Source of the DNA: Frankiaceae bacterium
GTDB lineage: Bacteria; Actinomycetota; Actinomycetes; JAFAQI01
DNA length: 35,047 bases
Assembly: GCA_019239875.1 (NCBI GenBank)
Contig: JAFAZI010000179.1
Span: 1-35,047, forward strand
Direction: 5' to 3'
This document shows, one piece after another, positions 7,559-15,772 of the stretch (position 1 is its first letter; every line of letters begins with the position of its first letter). The notes beneath the pieces are model-generated. The model did not search any database. It saw only the letters and a program-made list of their open reading frames with translations, and was not told the DNA's origin. The translations under genes and the position numbers were made by a program.

Positions 7559-8310
7559 GGCTGGAACCTCCGACACGACACGATCTTGTTGCGGTGCAAC
7601 AACAATCTCCCAGCAACACCGAGCGTCTTGAGCCCATAGACGGTCGAGTCGCGGAAGCTGATCGACGAGACGTCACCGGAGTACGTGGTCCAGGCCGGCA
7701 CCTCGGCGATCCGGAATCCGAAGTGCGATGCCTGCATGATCAGCTCCGAGTCGAAGACGAATCCGTTGTTGTTGCGCATGAAGGGCACCGTCATCAGGAG
7801 CTCGCGCGAGTAGGCGCGGTAGCCCGTGTGCAGCTCGGTGAACTTCCGCTTGAGCACCCAGTTCTCGATTGTCGTGAGCCCTCGGTTGGCGATGATCTTG
7901 TAGCGGGGCATGCCACTCGACCGCACGGCGCCGGCTTCGGCGAACCGTGAGCCGAGGACGCAGTCGGCGTCACCCGCGATGATGGGCTCGATCATGCGCG
8001 GGATCAGCTCCGGCTCGTACTGGCCGTCCGGGTGGAGCATCACGACGATGTCAGCGCCGCGTTGCAGGGCTTCGAGGTAACAGGTCCGCTGATTCCCGCC
8101 GTACCCGACGTTGTGCGGGTGCCAGATCAAGGTGACGTCTAGCTTTCGGGCGACCTCGACGGTCGCGTCGGAGGAGTGATCGTCGACCACGATGATCTCG
8201 TCGACGACGTCCCGGGGGATCGACTCGACGATTCGCGACAGCGTGGCGGCCGCGTTGTACGCCGGCATGATCACGATGACTTTCGGCTTCGCGGCTGACG
8301 CCTCGGTCAT
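7555..8310 (-). CDS. GT2 family glycosyltransferase, polyprenyl-phosphate-sugar synthase-like
   Basis: A 251-residue soluble GT-A-fold enzyme resembling dolichyl/polyprenyl-phosphate mannose or glucose synthases. It shows the N-terminal nucleotide-sugar motif VIVIMPAYNAAATL, DEIIVVDDHSSDAT, a metal-site-like HPDGQY (93-98), the acceptor-side GSRF and TGYRAYSREL. No C-terminal membrane segments are visible, unlike two-domain DPMS proteins. The start ATG 8310 overlaps the upstream stop (ATGA) and is preceded by GGAGG. Inferred role: load a sugar onto a polyprenyl phosphate on the cytoplasmic face to feed the GT-C-like proteins nearby. Confidence 0.87.
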   Translation of the reverse strand: MTEASAAKPKVIVIMPAYNAAATLSRIVESIPRDVVDEIIVVDDHSSDATVEVARKLDVTLIWHPHNVGYGGNQRTCYLEALQRGADIVVMLHPDGQYEPELIPRMIEPIIAGDADCVLGSRFAEAGAVRSSGMPRYKIIANRGLTTIENWVLKRKFTELHTGYRAYSRELLMTVPFMRNNNGFVFDSELIMQASHFGFRIAEVPAWTTYSGDVSSISFRDSTVYGLKTLGVAGRLLLHRNKIVSCRRFQP

Positions 8311-9260
8311 CGCCGCGCCTCCACGTACACCGACCCGCCGCGGCGCGTGACCACCTCGACCGCCGCCATCAGCATCGCCACTGGTGAGAGCACCGCGGCC
8401 GCCGCGATCGCGTACAGCCGTGCCGCGTTGGACATCGGCGCCGACCGCGCCTGCGGGGCGCGGATGGCGTCGTACAGGTCGGGATGTCCGGGCAGCCGGC
8501 CGACCAAGCCGTGTGCCCACCCGAAGGCCACCTGCCCACCGCGCAGATGGCTGACCCGACCGACGTGCAGGCCGACCCCGGTGAGCTTTGCGGTCAACGC
8601 GGCGGCGGGGACATGCACCAGGTGACGCGGAAGGTCGAGCGCGAACCACCGGTCGCCGAAGCGGGCGGCCTGCCGGCTCGCGATGTTGGGTAGCGCGACG
8701 ACGAGCAACCCACCGGGAGCGAGCAGCCGGGCCGCGTGAGCGAGGGCCGCACCGGGTTCGCGAAGGTGCTCGAGCGAGTGCCAGAAGACGATGGCCGCCC
8801 AGGTCCCGGTGACGTCGGCGATCTCGCCGCCCTGCATGTGCTCGCCCGTCGCATGCCGCTCGAGGCCGATCGCGTCCCTGCCGCGGTCTCGAAGCGCCGA
8901 GACGAGCGTGCCGTCACCGGCACCGACGTCGAGGACCCGGCCGGCCGGTGCCGTCCGGTCGATCCGCCGTGCCAGCGTGGACCGCGCGCGCCGCAGCAGC
9001 GCATCACCGACGCCACCGAAGCGACCGCTCTCCGGCCGGTACCAGTCGCCGTAGGCCGCCTCGAGCTGGGCGTCGGTCGGCCACGGTGACGTCGTCGCGA
9101 CGCCGCACTGCCCGCACCACACCTTCCCGGCGTCGCGCGGCGCGTCGTCGCCGAGCGCAGATCCGCACCAGGCACAGGCAGGGGTCCGCGGGCCAGACGT
9201 GGAACACCACGACGTGGTCTGGTTCGGCTCCGGCGCCGTACGGGACTGCGCCGCGTTCAC
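8307..9260 (-). CDS. Methyltransferase with N-terminal zinc ribbon
   Basis: A 317-residue protein. Cys29, Cys32, Cys49 and Cys52 form a zinc-ribbon-like N-terminus, followed by TDAQLEAAYGDWYRP, a class I SAM-binding motif RVLDVGAGDG (109-118), FWHSLEHLREPG and LLVVALPN. Near the C-terminus are two hydrophobic stretches that may contact the membrane. This arrangement is common for methyltransferases in polysaccharide and lipid clusters. The start is uncertain: GTG 9260 has GGAG nine bases upstream, while GTG 9278 and ATG 9317 and 9332 lack a well-spaced site. It is first in the four-gene operon and divergent from a sigma factor gene. Confidence 0.83.
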   Translation of the reverse strand: MNAAQSRTAPEPNQTTSWCSTSGPRTPACAWCGSALGDDAPRDAGKVWCGQCGVATTSPWPTDAQLEAAYGDWYRPESGRFGGVGDALLRRARSTLARRIDRTAPAGRVLDVGAGDGTLVSALRDRGRDAIGLERHATGEHMQGGEIADVTGTWAAIVFWHSLEHLREPGAALAHAARLLAPGGLLVVALPNIASRQAARFGDRWFALDLPRHLVHVPAAALTAKLTGVGLHVGRVSHLRGGQVAFGWAHGLVGRLPGHPDLYDAIRAPQARSAPMSNAARLYAIAAAAVLSPVAMLMAAVEVVTRRGGSVYVEARR

Positions 9261-9419
9261 GGGCGCGGGCTCCAGCACGAGCCGAGAGTACCGGTGCGAT
9301 CGCGGACCTCGTGTCATGCTCCGTTTCGGCATCGCTGTCCGTATTTTGGCGGTGCCAGGTTTTGCCGAGGCGATGTCAACCCCGGTCGCCCTTCGGACGT
9401 TGAGCAGGAGATGGCAGCC

Positions 9420-9917
9420 GTGACTTTCGAGGAGGCAGCGGCTGTCGCGTCATCCATCCCGACGTTCGAGGAGGTGTTTCCGGTCCTGATTCGCGATGCC
9501 TATCGCGTCGCGTATCGCTTGCTCGGCGACCGCACGGAAGCCGAGGACGTGGCCCAGGAAGCCTGCGCCCGCACCTACAGCAGATGGGGTTCGGTGCGTG
9601 ACCACGCCGAACCATGGTGTGTGCGTGTGGCGAGCAACCTGGCCCTCGACATCCTGCGGGCACGAACACGTGCGTTCAAGCGGAACGAGCGGCTGAAGGC
9701 CAACGAGACCATTGCAACACCTGCGCTCGACGACAGGCTCGATCTGTACGCCGCGCTGGAGCGCCTTCCCCGGCGCCAGCGCGAGACGGTCGTCCTTCGC
9801 TACCTCGGCGATCTGTCCGAAGCGCAAACCGCTGACCTGATCGGAATCTCGGTCGGGTCCGTCAAGACCCACGCGAGCCGAGGACTCGCCGCACTGAAGG
9901 AGGTGATCACCCGATGA
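9420..9917 (+). CDS. ECF RNA polymerase sigma factor (SigE-like, actinobacterial)
   Basis: A 165-residue ECF sigma factor. Region 2 includes AYRVAYRLLGDRTEAEDVAQEAC and the WCVRVASNLALDILR helix; region 4 includes LPRRQRETVVLRYLGDLSEAQTADLIG and SVGSVKTHASRGLAAL, the helix-turn-helix for the -35 element. The start is taken as GTG 9420, nine bases after AGGAG (9406-9410); ATG 9411 would touch that site. The next gene overlaps its stop codon, which suggests translational coupling to a membrane partner. It diverges from the glycan operon and may control it, but no clear ECF promoter could be picked out. Confidence 0.9.
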   Translation: MTFEEAAAVASSIPTFEEVFPVLIRDAYRVAYRLLGDRTEAEDVAQEACARTYSRWGSVRDHAEPWCVRVASNLALDILRARTRAFKRNERLKANETIATPALDDRLDLYAALERLPRRQRETVVLRYLGDLSEAQTADLIGISVGSVKTHASRGLAALKEVITR

Positions 9918-10519
9918 CGTTCGACGACGACGACATCTTCGGTCACCTCGACGACCCCGCACCCCCTCGGTACGGCGGTGGCGACGCGCTGGCGTGCGTC
10001 GTCGCGCGGGGCAACGAGATCAAGCGACGACGGCGGTCGGCCTACATGATCAGCTCCGCGGCCGCCGCCGTGCTGATCGCGGGCTCCGCCGTTGCGGTCG
10101 CCGCATCGAGCGGACCGCACAGCGGCACGGTGATCTCTGGGGACCACACGAGCTCCCCAACCCCGACCGTGTCGAGATCACCGCACGGGTCCGACAAGCC
10201 GAATGGCAAAAAGGGCCACAAGGGAAACCGATCGACACCGCCTGTCACCCAGACGTCGGCGCGCTCCGGCACTGGCGGTGGCAATCCGTCCGGCGGCCGC
10301 AAGCATCACCACCCGACCGGCGGCAAAAGCACTCCGCCGACCGGTGGCGGAGTCACCGAGGCCTGTTCGACGCCAACGCCGACCGCCACCGCAACGCCGA
10401 CTCCCGACCCGACGGACACCTCGGTCCCGGTCGTGCCGCCCGGCAACCCGGGCTCGCCGACCTGCACACCGTCGCCGAACCCCTCGAGCTCGGAAGGGCT
10501 CGGAGTCGGCGGGCTCTGA
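9914..10519 (+). CDS. Single-pass membrane protein coupled to the sigma factor (putative anti-sigma or sensor)
   Basis: A 201-residue protein starting at ATG 9914, overlapping the sigma-factor stop (ATGA). A short acidic N-terminus (FDDDDIFGHLDD) and a basic stretch RGNEIKRRRR lead into one membrane segment at about 44-67. A long outer region follows that is rich in Pro, Thr, Ser, Gly and Lys and has no recognisable fold. The gene order and single-pass layout fit an anti-sigma factor or sigma-associated sensor; the zinc-binding HxxxCxxC of ZAS-type anti-sigma factors is absent. The low-complexity tail may span the cell wall. Function is inferred from position only. Confidence 0.75.
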   Translation: MTFDDDDIFGHLDDPAPPRYGGGDALACVVARGNEIKRRRRSAYMISSAAAAVLIAGSAVAVAASSGPHSGTVISGDHTSSPTPTVSRSPHGSDKPNGKKGHKGNRSTPPVTQTSARSGTGGGNPSGGRKHHHPTGGKSTPPTGGGVTEACSTPTPTATATPTPDPTDTSVPVVPPGNPGSPTCTPSPNPSSSEGLGVGGL

Positions 10520-10542
10520 CGCCCGCTCAGTAGAGTCAGCGG

Positions 10543-11538
10543 GTGCCTCGTGCGCTGATCACCGGTATCACCGGCCAGGATGGCCTCTACCTCGCCGAGC
10601 TGTTGCTCGACAAGGGGTACGAGGTCTTCGGCCTGATTCGCGGCGAGTCGAATCGCCAGCGCACCGTCGTCGAGCACACCGTCCCGGCGGTGAAGCTGGT
10701 CGAAGGGGATCTCACCGACCTGCCATCTCTGATCGCGGCGATCGAGACCGCGGCACCCGATGAGATCTACAACCTCGGCGCCGTGTCAGTGGTCGGGCAG
10801 TCGTGGCAGCAGGCCGAGTTGACGGGTGAGGTCACCGGCATGGGCGTGCTTCGTCTCCTCGAGGCGTTGCGCACCGTGACCGGCGATGACATGAGTCGGA
10901 TCCGCTACTACCAGGCGTCGAGCAGTGAGATGTTCGGCAAGGCGCGGCAGGTGCCGCAGACCGAAGAGACGCCGTTCCACCCCCGGTCGCCGTACGGCGT
11001 CGCGAAGACGTTCGGTCACTACATGACGGTCAACTATCGCGAGTCCTACGGTGCCTTCGCCTGCTCGGGGATCCTGTTCAACCACGAGTCGCCGCGACGA
11101 GGCCACGAGTTCGTGACTCGCAAGATCACACGCGCGGCGGCGCGCATCTCACTCGGCCTGCAGGACTCGCTTGCGTTGGGCAACCTCGACGTACGCCGCG
11201 ACTGGGGGTTCGCCGGCGACTACGTGGAAGCGATGTGGCTGATGCTGCAGCAGGACGAGCCAGGCGACTATGTCGTGGCGACGGGTGAGACCTGGTCCAT
11301 CCGTGAGCTGCTCGACCGAGCGTTTGCGCGGGTCGGGATCGCGGACTGGCGGCCGCTGGTCACCCAGGACGACCGCTACCTTCGCCCGGCCGAGGTGGAC
11401 TGCTCGATCGGCGACGCCAGCAAGGCGCGAGCGGTCCTCGGGTGGAAGCCAACGGTGAACTTCGATCAGCTGGTGCAGATGATGGTCGACAGCGACCTGG
11501 AGATCGAGCGACTGTCGGCTGGCAACAACACGCGCTAG
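10543..11538 (+). CDS. gmd: GDP-mannose 4,6-dehydratase
   Basis: A 331-residue extended SDR that turns GDP-mannose into GDP-4-keto-6-deoxymannose. It has the NAD(P)-binding GITGQDG at 7-13, [15 protein letters not shown], the catalytic SSSEMFG with [14 protein letters not shown], and [21 protein letters not shown], all typical of Gmd. The start is GTG 10543; the Shine-Dalgarno is weak. No GDP-fucose synthase, reductase or aminotransferase gene follows, so the deoxysugar branch must be completed elsewhere. It follows the sigma/membrane pair by 23 bp and is convergent with the lmeA-like gene, their stop codons overlapping in CTAG (11535-11538). Confidence 0.95.
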   Translation: MPRALITGITGQDGLYLAELLLDKGYEVFGLIRGESNRQRTVVEHTVPAVKLVEGDLTDLPSLIAAIETAAPDEIYNLGAVSVVGQSWQQAELTGEVTGMGVLRLLEALRTVTGDDMSRIRYYQASSSEMFGKARQVPQTEETPFHPRSPYGVAKTFGHYMTVNYRESYGAFACSGILFNHESPRRGHEFVTRKITRAAARISLGLQDSLALGNLDVRRDWGFAGDYVEAMWLMLQQDEPGDYVVATGETWSIRELLDRAFARVGIADWRPLVTQDDRYLRPAEVDCSIGDASKARAVLGWKPTVNFDQLVQMMVDSDLEIERLSAGNNTR

Positions 11539-12260
11539 TCGCCGGTCGGGCCGCCGAGGGTGATGTCGTGCGCAGACGCCGTGCCGCTGAAGCCGGCCGA
11601 CGTCACGGCCACTGAGTCAACGGTCATCCGGAACGGCAGTCCCTGGAGCGGCACCAAGATCTTGACGTTGCTCAGCACCTGGTTGACCGGGTGGTTAGCC
11701 CGGGTCGCCGGGCCGGACAGCCCACTCACGTCGACCGAGATGACGTTGCCCGAGACCGAAGCGGCTCCGACGCCGTGCAGGGCGAAGGTGTGACCAGCGA
11801 CAGTGACCGAGCCGACGATGTTCGCCTTGCCGCCACCCGCGGCACTGAGCCGGATCGTCTGGCCGGCGATCTTGTGCTTCGCGAGATAGCTGTTCGCGTC
11901 GGCGAAGGAGACGAACGCCGAGCCGTCGACGCGATCGACCGGGACCGTCTTCACGCTGTTACCGATGATCTTGCTGGCGGGGATGTGCACGCCGTGCAGG
12001 TTCGCCTTGAGCGTCGTCACATTGACGCCTGATACCGGGACATCGTTGGCGGTGATCTTGACGTCGGAGTACTTGCCGCCGATCGCCTGGGTCAAGAACG
12101 GGATGCCACCGATTGAGGCGGACGGCTTGTTCGGCAGATGCTCGTCGTCCTGCACCTTCGACGCGAGGACATGGGCACCGAGAACGGCTCCCACGCGGTC
12201 CGCCGCGATGAGGATCGCAACGAGAAAGATCAGGATCGCGATCAGGAACCGCTTGAACAC
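11535..12260 (-). CDS. lmeA: DUF2993 (LmeA-like) phospholipid-binding envelope protein
   Basis: A 241-residue protein with an N-terminal hydrophobic anchor or signal ([15 protein letters not shown], about 5-20) and a DUF2993 domain filling the rest. LmeA of mycobacteria (Rv0817c/MSMEG_5785) is a periplasmic lipid-binding protein needed for normal lipomannan elongation. The position next to glnR here agrees with the mycobacterial order. The start is GTG 12260, with GGAGG seven bases upstream and two bases after the stop of the MoaD-like gene. It is third in an operon with the hydrolase and MoaD-like genes. The symbol rests on domain plus synteny. Confidence 0.85.
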   Translation of the reverse strand: MFKRFLIAILIFLVAILIAADRVGAVLGAHVLASKVQDDEHLPNKPSASIGGIPFLTQAIGGKYSDVKITANDVPVSGVNVTTLKANLHGVHIPASKIIGNSVKTVPVDRVDGSAFVSFADANSYLAKHKIAGQTIRLSAAGGGKANIVGSVTVAGHTFALHGVGAASVSGNVISVDVSGLSGPATRANHPVNQVLSNVKILVPLQGLPFRMTVDSVAVTSAGFSGTASAHDITLGGPTGD

Positions 12261-12262
12261 CC

Positions 12263-12517
12263 TCAGCCTCCAGCAAACGGGGGCAGCACCTCGATGGTGT
12301 TGCCGTCGGATAGTTCGACGGTGCTGTGGTCACGTCCTCCCACCGGGGCATCGTCCACGAGAAAGCTGCAGCGAGCGAGGACCGTGGTGAACGCCGTGTC
12401 GTGGGTCGCACGGGCGAAGTCGAGCGCGTCGGCGAGCGTGGCTGCGTCGTACGGTTCCTCGACGACACCGGCGGCGTCGCGCGCCGCCGCCCAGTAGCGG
12501 ATCAGCCCGCGAGCCAT
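12263..12517 (-). CDS. MoaD/ThiS-family ubiquitin-like sulfur carrier
   Basis: An 84-residue beta-grasp protein ending PPFAGG. The C-terminal Gly-Gly is the thiocarboxylation site of MoaD/ThiS sulfur carriers. RYWAAARDAAG near the start and VELSDGNTIEVLPP at the end fit MoaD. The ATG at 12517 overlaps the upstream hydrolase stop as TGATG, so translation is likely coupled. A sulfur carrier fits a locus that also holds a sulfurtransferase; whether it serves molybdopterin or another thio-compound is not visible. An internal Cys (ARCSF) is not part of the known chemistry. Confidence 0.87.
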   Translation of the reverse strand: MARGLIRYWAAARDAAGVVEEPYDAATLADALDFARATHDTAFTTVLARCSFLVDDAPVGGRDHSTVELSDGNTIEVLPPFAGG

Positions 12518-13308
12518 CAGCGGCGGTGACCGCGCGCGAGCAGAGCCGGCAGGTGACGGCCGATCCGGTCGAGCAGCTCCGGCGTCGCCGCGCTCTCGGC
12601 GTGGCCGAAGCCCTCGATCAGCCACAGCTCTTTGGGTTCGTTGGCCGCGGCGTACAGCGCATTCGGGTGCTCCACCGGGAAGTAGTGATCCCGATCCCCG
12701 TGCACGATCAGCAGCGGCGTCGGGCTGATTCGCGGGACCACGTCGACGGGCGCCTCCGGCAGGTCGTCCACCGGCCACCCATCGGGGTGAATCCGGGTGC
12801 GCAGGCCGAGCTTCGCGACCAGCCGACCGAGTCGCGTCTCGATCGCCCAATGCACCCGTTGCATCGGCTTGGTGTCCTTGTAGTACCAGCGCGACAGCGC
12901 AGAGATGCTGATCACCGCGTCCACGTCACCGTGCAGGGCGGCATGACGCAGAACGACGCTGCCGCCCATCGACCAGCCGCAGGTGACGACCTGCTGATAG
13001 CCGAGCCGGCGCGCCGCAACGACCGCGGCGTCGAGATCGAGCACCTCACGGTGACCGACCGTCGACTTCCCTGAGGAACGCCCGTGACCGCGAAAGTCGA
13101 AGGCGATCACCCCGACGTGTTGCGCGAACGCCGCAACGACGGCACGCACGGTCGGACGCGCGATCGACAACGTGAAGCCATGCGCCATGACGAGGCAGAT
13201 CGGCCGCGCCGAGTCGGGCCCGACGACATGAACCGCCTCGAGTCGTTCGCCGTCGATCGTGCGCAGCCCGAGCTGATCCCAGGTCGGGTCTGACGGGGCT
13301 GCTTGCAC
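12517..13308 (-). CDS. Alpha/beta hydrolase
   Basis: A 263-residue alpha/beta-hydrolase. The oxyanion segment is MAHGFTLS, the nucleophile elbow GWSMGG, the acid DRDHYF and the catalytic His GFGHAES, so a complete Ser-Asp-His triad is present. [11 protein letters not shown] is typical of esterase/lipase-like members. The start is GTG 13308, with AAGGA seven bases before it. It heads the operon with the MoaD-like and lmeA-like genes and diverges from glnR. The substrate is unknown. In mycobacteria a thioredoxin-like gene occupies the place next to lmeA, so this gene may be a local replacement. Confidence 0.88.
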   Translation of the reverse strand: MQAAPSDPTWDQLGLRTIDGERLEAVHVVGPDSARPICLVMAHGFTLSIARPTVRAVVAAFAQHVGVIAFDFRGHGRSSGKSTVGHREVLDLDAAVVAARRLGYQQVVTCGWSMGGSVVLRHAALHGDVDAVISISALSRWYYKDTKPMQRVHWAIETRLGRLVAKLGLRTRIHPDGWPVDDLPEAPVDVVPRISPTPLLIVHGDRDHYFPVEHPNALYAAANEPKELWLIEGFGHAESAATPELLDRIGRHLPALLARGHRR

Positions 13309-13433
13309 TCCGCTATCCTTCCCTAGTCGGGCCTGGGCAGCGCCGCCCCCCGGAGGAATTGGCGCTGTGCGGGCCGTTTTCCTTTCCCGGGTCGGCTGGC
13401 CAGGCCCCGTACGACGGCGAGAGAGGACCCAGC

Positions 13434-14198
13434 GTGGCGAACCTGTTGCTCCTGACGAGCGCGCCCGGCACGTCCGCCGACGTGCTGCCGAGCCTCGCGC
13501 TGCTCGGGCACGTCGTCCGCGTGATGCCGCTCGACGCAGCGCCGCTGATCGACGCCCCGCCGAGCGACATCATCCTCGTTGACGCTCGTCGCGAGCTCGC
13601 GGCCGCTCGCCAGACCTGCCGGGTCATCCGCACCACCGGGAGCTCGAGTCCGCTGATCGCCGTTGTCACCGAGGGCGGCCTCACGGCTATTGCGGCGGTG
13701 TGGGGACTCGACGACGTGGTCCTCGAGACCGCCGGGCCGGCTGAGGTCGAAGCGCGGATCCGGCTAGCGCTGGGGCGCGCACTCGCCGCCGATGAGTCGA
13801 TGGCGCGCCCGAGCGAGGAGATCCGCTCCGGTGACCTGTCGATCGACGAGCTGACCTATCAGGCCAGGCTCGGCAGCGAGTCACTCGACCTGACCTTCAA
13901 GGAGTTCGAGCTGCTGAAGTTCCTGGCGCAGCACCCAGGCCGCGTCTTCACCCGCGCCCAGCTGCTGCAGGAGGTGTGGGGCTACGACTACTTCGGGGGT
14001 ACACGCACGGTCGACGTCCACGTCCGTCGGCTGCGCGCAAAGCTCGGCCCCGAGCGGGAGGCGCTGATCGGCACCGTGCGCAACGTCGGCTACAAGTTCG
14101 TGGCGCAGCCGTTGCAGGCGCTTCCCACGCTGCCCGGCGACGAGATCGACGAGCGCGGATCGCTGACGCCGTACGAGGTGCCGACCCACCGCAGCTGA
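13434..14198 (+). CDS. glnR: GlnR-type winged-helix response regulator
   Basis: A 254-residue OmpR-family regulator whose sequence and neighbours match actinobacterial GlnR, the nitrogen-metabolism regulator. The receiver is atypical: Asp50 is kept in ILVDAR, but the acidic pair near the N-terminus and the usual Lys are not evident, as in known GlnR proteins that work without a classical kinase. The DNA-binding domain contains [33 protein letters not shown] and [16 protein letters not shown], ending [11 protein letters not shown]. The start is GTG 13434 with AGAGGA 6-7 bases upstream. mshD follows at 22 bp. The glutamine-synthetase-like operon elsewhere in the window is a conceivable target. 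Confidence 0.9.
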   Translation: MANLLLLTSAPGTSADVLPSLALLGHVVRVMPLDAAPLIDAPPSDIILVDARRELAAARQTCRVIRTTGSSSPLIAVVTEGGLTAIAAVWGLDDVVLETAGPAEVEARIRLALGRALAADESMARPSEEIRSGDLSIDELTYQARLGSESLDLTFKEFELLKFLAQHPGRVFTRAQLLQEVWGYDYFGGTRTVDVHVRRLRAKLGPEREALIGTVRNVGYKFVAQPLQALPTLPGDEIDERGSLTPYEVPTHRS

Positions 14199-14220
14199 TC
14201 CGGGCACTAGGGTCACCGCA

Positions 14221-15099
14221 ATGGGCGACCGGCAAATCGAGCACGCCGCTCAGCTCGACGGCGAGCAGACAGCTGCGGTCGTCGGGCTCGTGAAGCAGGT
14301 CATGGTCGCCGAGGGCGTGAAGCCGGTCTCCGAGCAGTCGCTGCTGGACCTCAAGTACGGCGCCGGCACCGACACTGAGCACCTGCTGGTCCACGCCGGG
14401 TCGAACCTGGTCGGGTACGCGCACATTGACGGTGGGTCGGTCGCCGAGATCGTGTCACTGGACCCTGATGTGCTGCGCTCGCTGGTCACCGAGATCACCC
14501 GCACTGCAACCGACGGGCTCCGAATCTGGGCGCACGGCGAGACCTCCGGCGCGGCGACCGTGCTGCGCGAGCTGCAACTGCGGGCGGACCGCGTCCTGCT
14601 CCAGATGCGACGCTCGCTGGCCGAACCGATCCCCGACCCCGTGTGGCCGGACGGCGTCACCGTGCGGACCTTCGTCGTCGGGCAGGACGAGGCCGCCTGG
14701 CTCGAGGTCAACAACGCCGCGTTCGCGTCTCACCCGGAGCAGTCCGGCTGGACGGTCGCCGACATCGAGAACCGCGAGCGGGAGGACTGGTTCGACGCAG
14801 CGGGCTTCTTCCTGGCCGAACGCGACGACGAGGTCGTCGGCTTCCATTGGACCAAGATCCATCAGGCGAGCCACGGCCACGGTCCGATCGGTGAGGTGTA
14901 CGTCGTCGGGGTCTCGCCGGTGATGCAGGGACAGCACCTGGGCTCGGCGCTGACCCTCGTCGGGCTGCACCACCTCCGCGACGCCGGGCTTCCGGACGTA
15001 ATGCTCTACGTCGACGAGTCGAACAGCGCCGCGGTGCGGGTCTACGAGCGACTCGGCTTCACCAAGTGGGACGCCGACATCTCCTTCGCGCCGGCATGA
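14221..15099 (+). CDS. mshD: Mycothiol synthase
   Basis: A 292-residue protein with two GNAT domains, about 1-130 and 145-292, which acetylates Cys-GlcN-Ins in the last step of mycothiol synthesis. The C-terminal active domain has [47 protein letters not shown] (acetyl-CoA site) and LYVDESN-x-AAV then YERLGF, all hallmarks of MshD. The start is ATG 14221. The gene follows glnR directly, the same order as in mycobacteria (Rv0818-Rv0819). It marks the host as a mycothiol producer. Confidence 0.95.
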   Translation: MGDRQIEHAAQLDGEQTAAVVGLVKQVMVAEGVKPVSEQSLLDLKYGAGTDTEHLLVHAGSNLVGYAHIDGGSVAEIVSLDPDVLRSLVTEITRTATDGLRIWAHGETSGAATVLRELQLRADRVLLQMRRSLAEPIPDPVWPDGVTVRTFVVGQDEAAWLEVNNAAFASHPEQSGWTVADIENREREDWFDAAGFFLAERDDEVVGFHWTKIHQASHGHGPIGEVYVVGVSPVMQGQHLGSALTLVGLHHLRDAGLPDVMLYVDESNSAAVRVYERLGFTKWDADISFAPA

Positions 15100-15120
15100 G
15101 GCACTCCTAGACTCGATCGC

Positions 15121-15576
15121 GTGAGTCGTCAGGTGAGTGCCGAGATCGTCATCGACGCTGACGCCACAACGATTTTCGACGTCCTCGCCGACCCTGCGCA
15201 GCATGCGCTCTTCGATGGTTCTGACAGCGTCAAAGCCAAGATTGCCGGGCCGCCCCGGCTGTACCTCGGCGCGAAGTTCTCGATGCGGATGCGCCTGGTC
15301 GCGCCGTATCTCACTCGCAACATCTGCGTCGAGTTCGACGAGGACCGGCGCATCGCCTGGCGCCACCTGGCCGGTCACGTCTGGCGCTACGAACTGGCGC
15401 CGGTCGACGACCAGACGGCGCGGACGAGGGTGACGGAGACCTTCGACTACGCGCCCGCGCCGATCGGCGCGGTGTACGAGCGCATCGGCATCCCCGGCCG
15501 GAATCGCCGGTCGATCGAGGCAACGCTGCAGCGCTTGAAGGTGCTGGTCGAAAGCCGAGTGAAGACGGGAAGCTGA
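15121..15576 (+). CDS. SRPBCC family protein (polyketide-cyclase/START-like fold)
   Basis: A 151-residue single-domain protein with the layout of SRPBCC proteins: an N-terminal strand VSAEIVIDADATTIFDVLADPAQH, a central RIAWRHLAGH and a late helix RNRRSIEATLQRLKVLVE. These proteins hold hydrophobic ligands or act as ring cyclases and hydratases, but no catalytic residues can be named here. The start is GTG 15121, 21 bp after mshD, and the two may be cotranscribed. No neighbour suggests a substrate. Confidence 0.82.
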   Translation: MSRQVSAEIVIDADATTIFDVLADPAQHALFDGSDSVKAKIAGPPRLYLGAKFSMRMRLVAPYLTRNICVEFDEDRRIAWRHLAGHVWRYELAPVDDQTARTRVTETFDYAPAPIGAVYERIGIPGRNRRSIEATLQRLKVLVESRVKTGS

Positions 15577-15580
15577 GCGG

Positions 15581-15772
15581 TTACTGTCCGGATGCGCGGG
15601 CCAACTCGGGCAGAGAGTCGTCCGCAGCGTCGGGCGCCTCCGACTCGAACCTCCAACGCTGTGGGACGAGCGGCGAGCACGGCTCTTGCGCCGCACGCGC
15701 CGCGGCCCGGCGCAGTGGTGCACGCGCTGCGGCCGACTCCGCGCTTCGGTCGATGTCGTAAGCCGCCGGCAT
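15581..15772 (-). CDS. Small hypothetical protein (63 aa), coupled to DoxX-like gene
   Basis: This 63-residue frame starts at ATG 15772, overlapping the DoxX-like stop as TGATG, and ends four bases from the convergent SRPBCC stop. It is rich in Ala and Arg with an acidic tail (SEAPDAADDSLPEL). No family was recognised. Its support is the start-stop coupling, G/C-rich third positions and the tight fit between neighbours. It could still be an untranslated tail region. Confidence 0.4.
   Translation of the reverse strand: MPAAYDIDRSAESAAARAPLRRAAARAAQEPCSPLVPQRWRFESEAPDAADDSLPELARASGQ

Noticed and set aside
7559-7576. Upstream GTG start (7576) for the 6785 methyltransferase
   Set aside because: It would place the good GGAGG ribosome-binding site inside the gene; GTG 7558 is ideally spaced from it and overlaps the previous stop.
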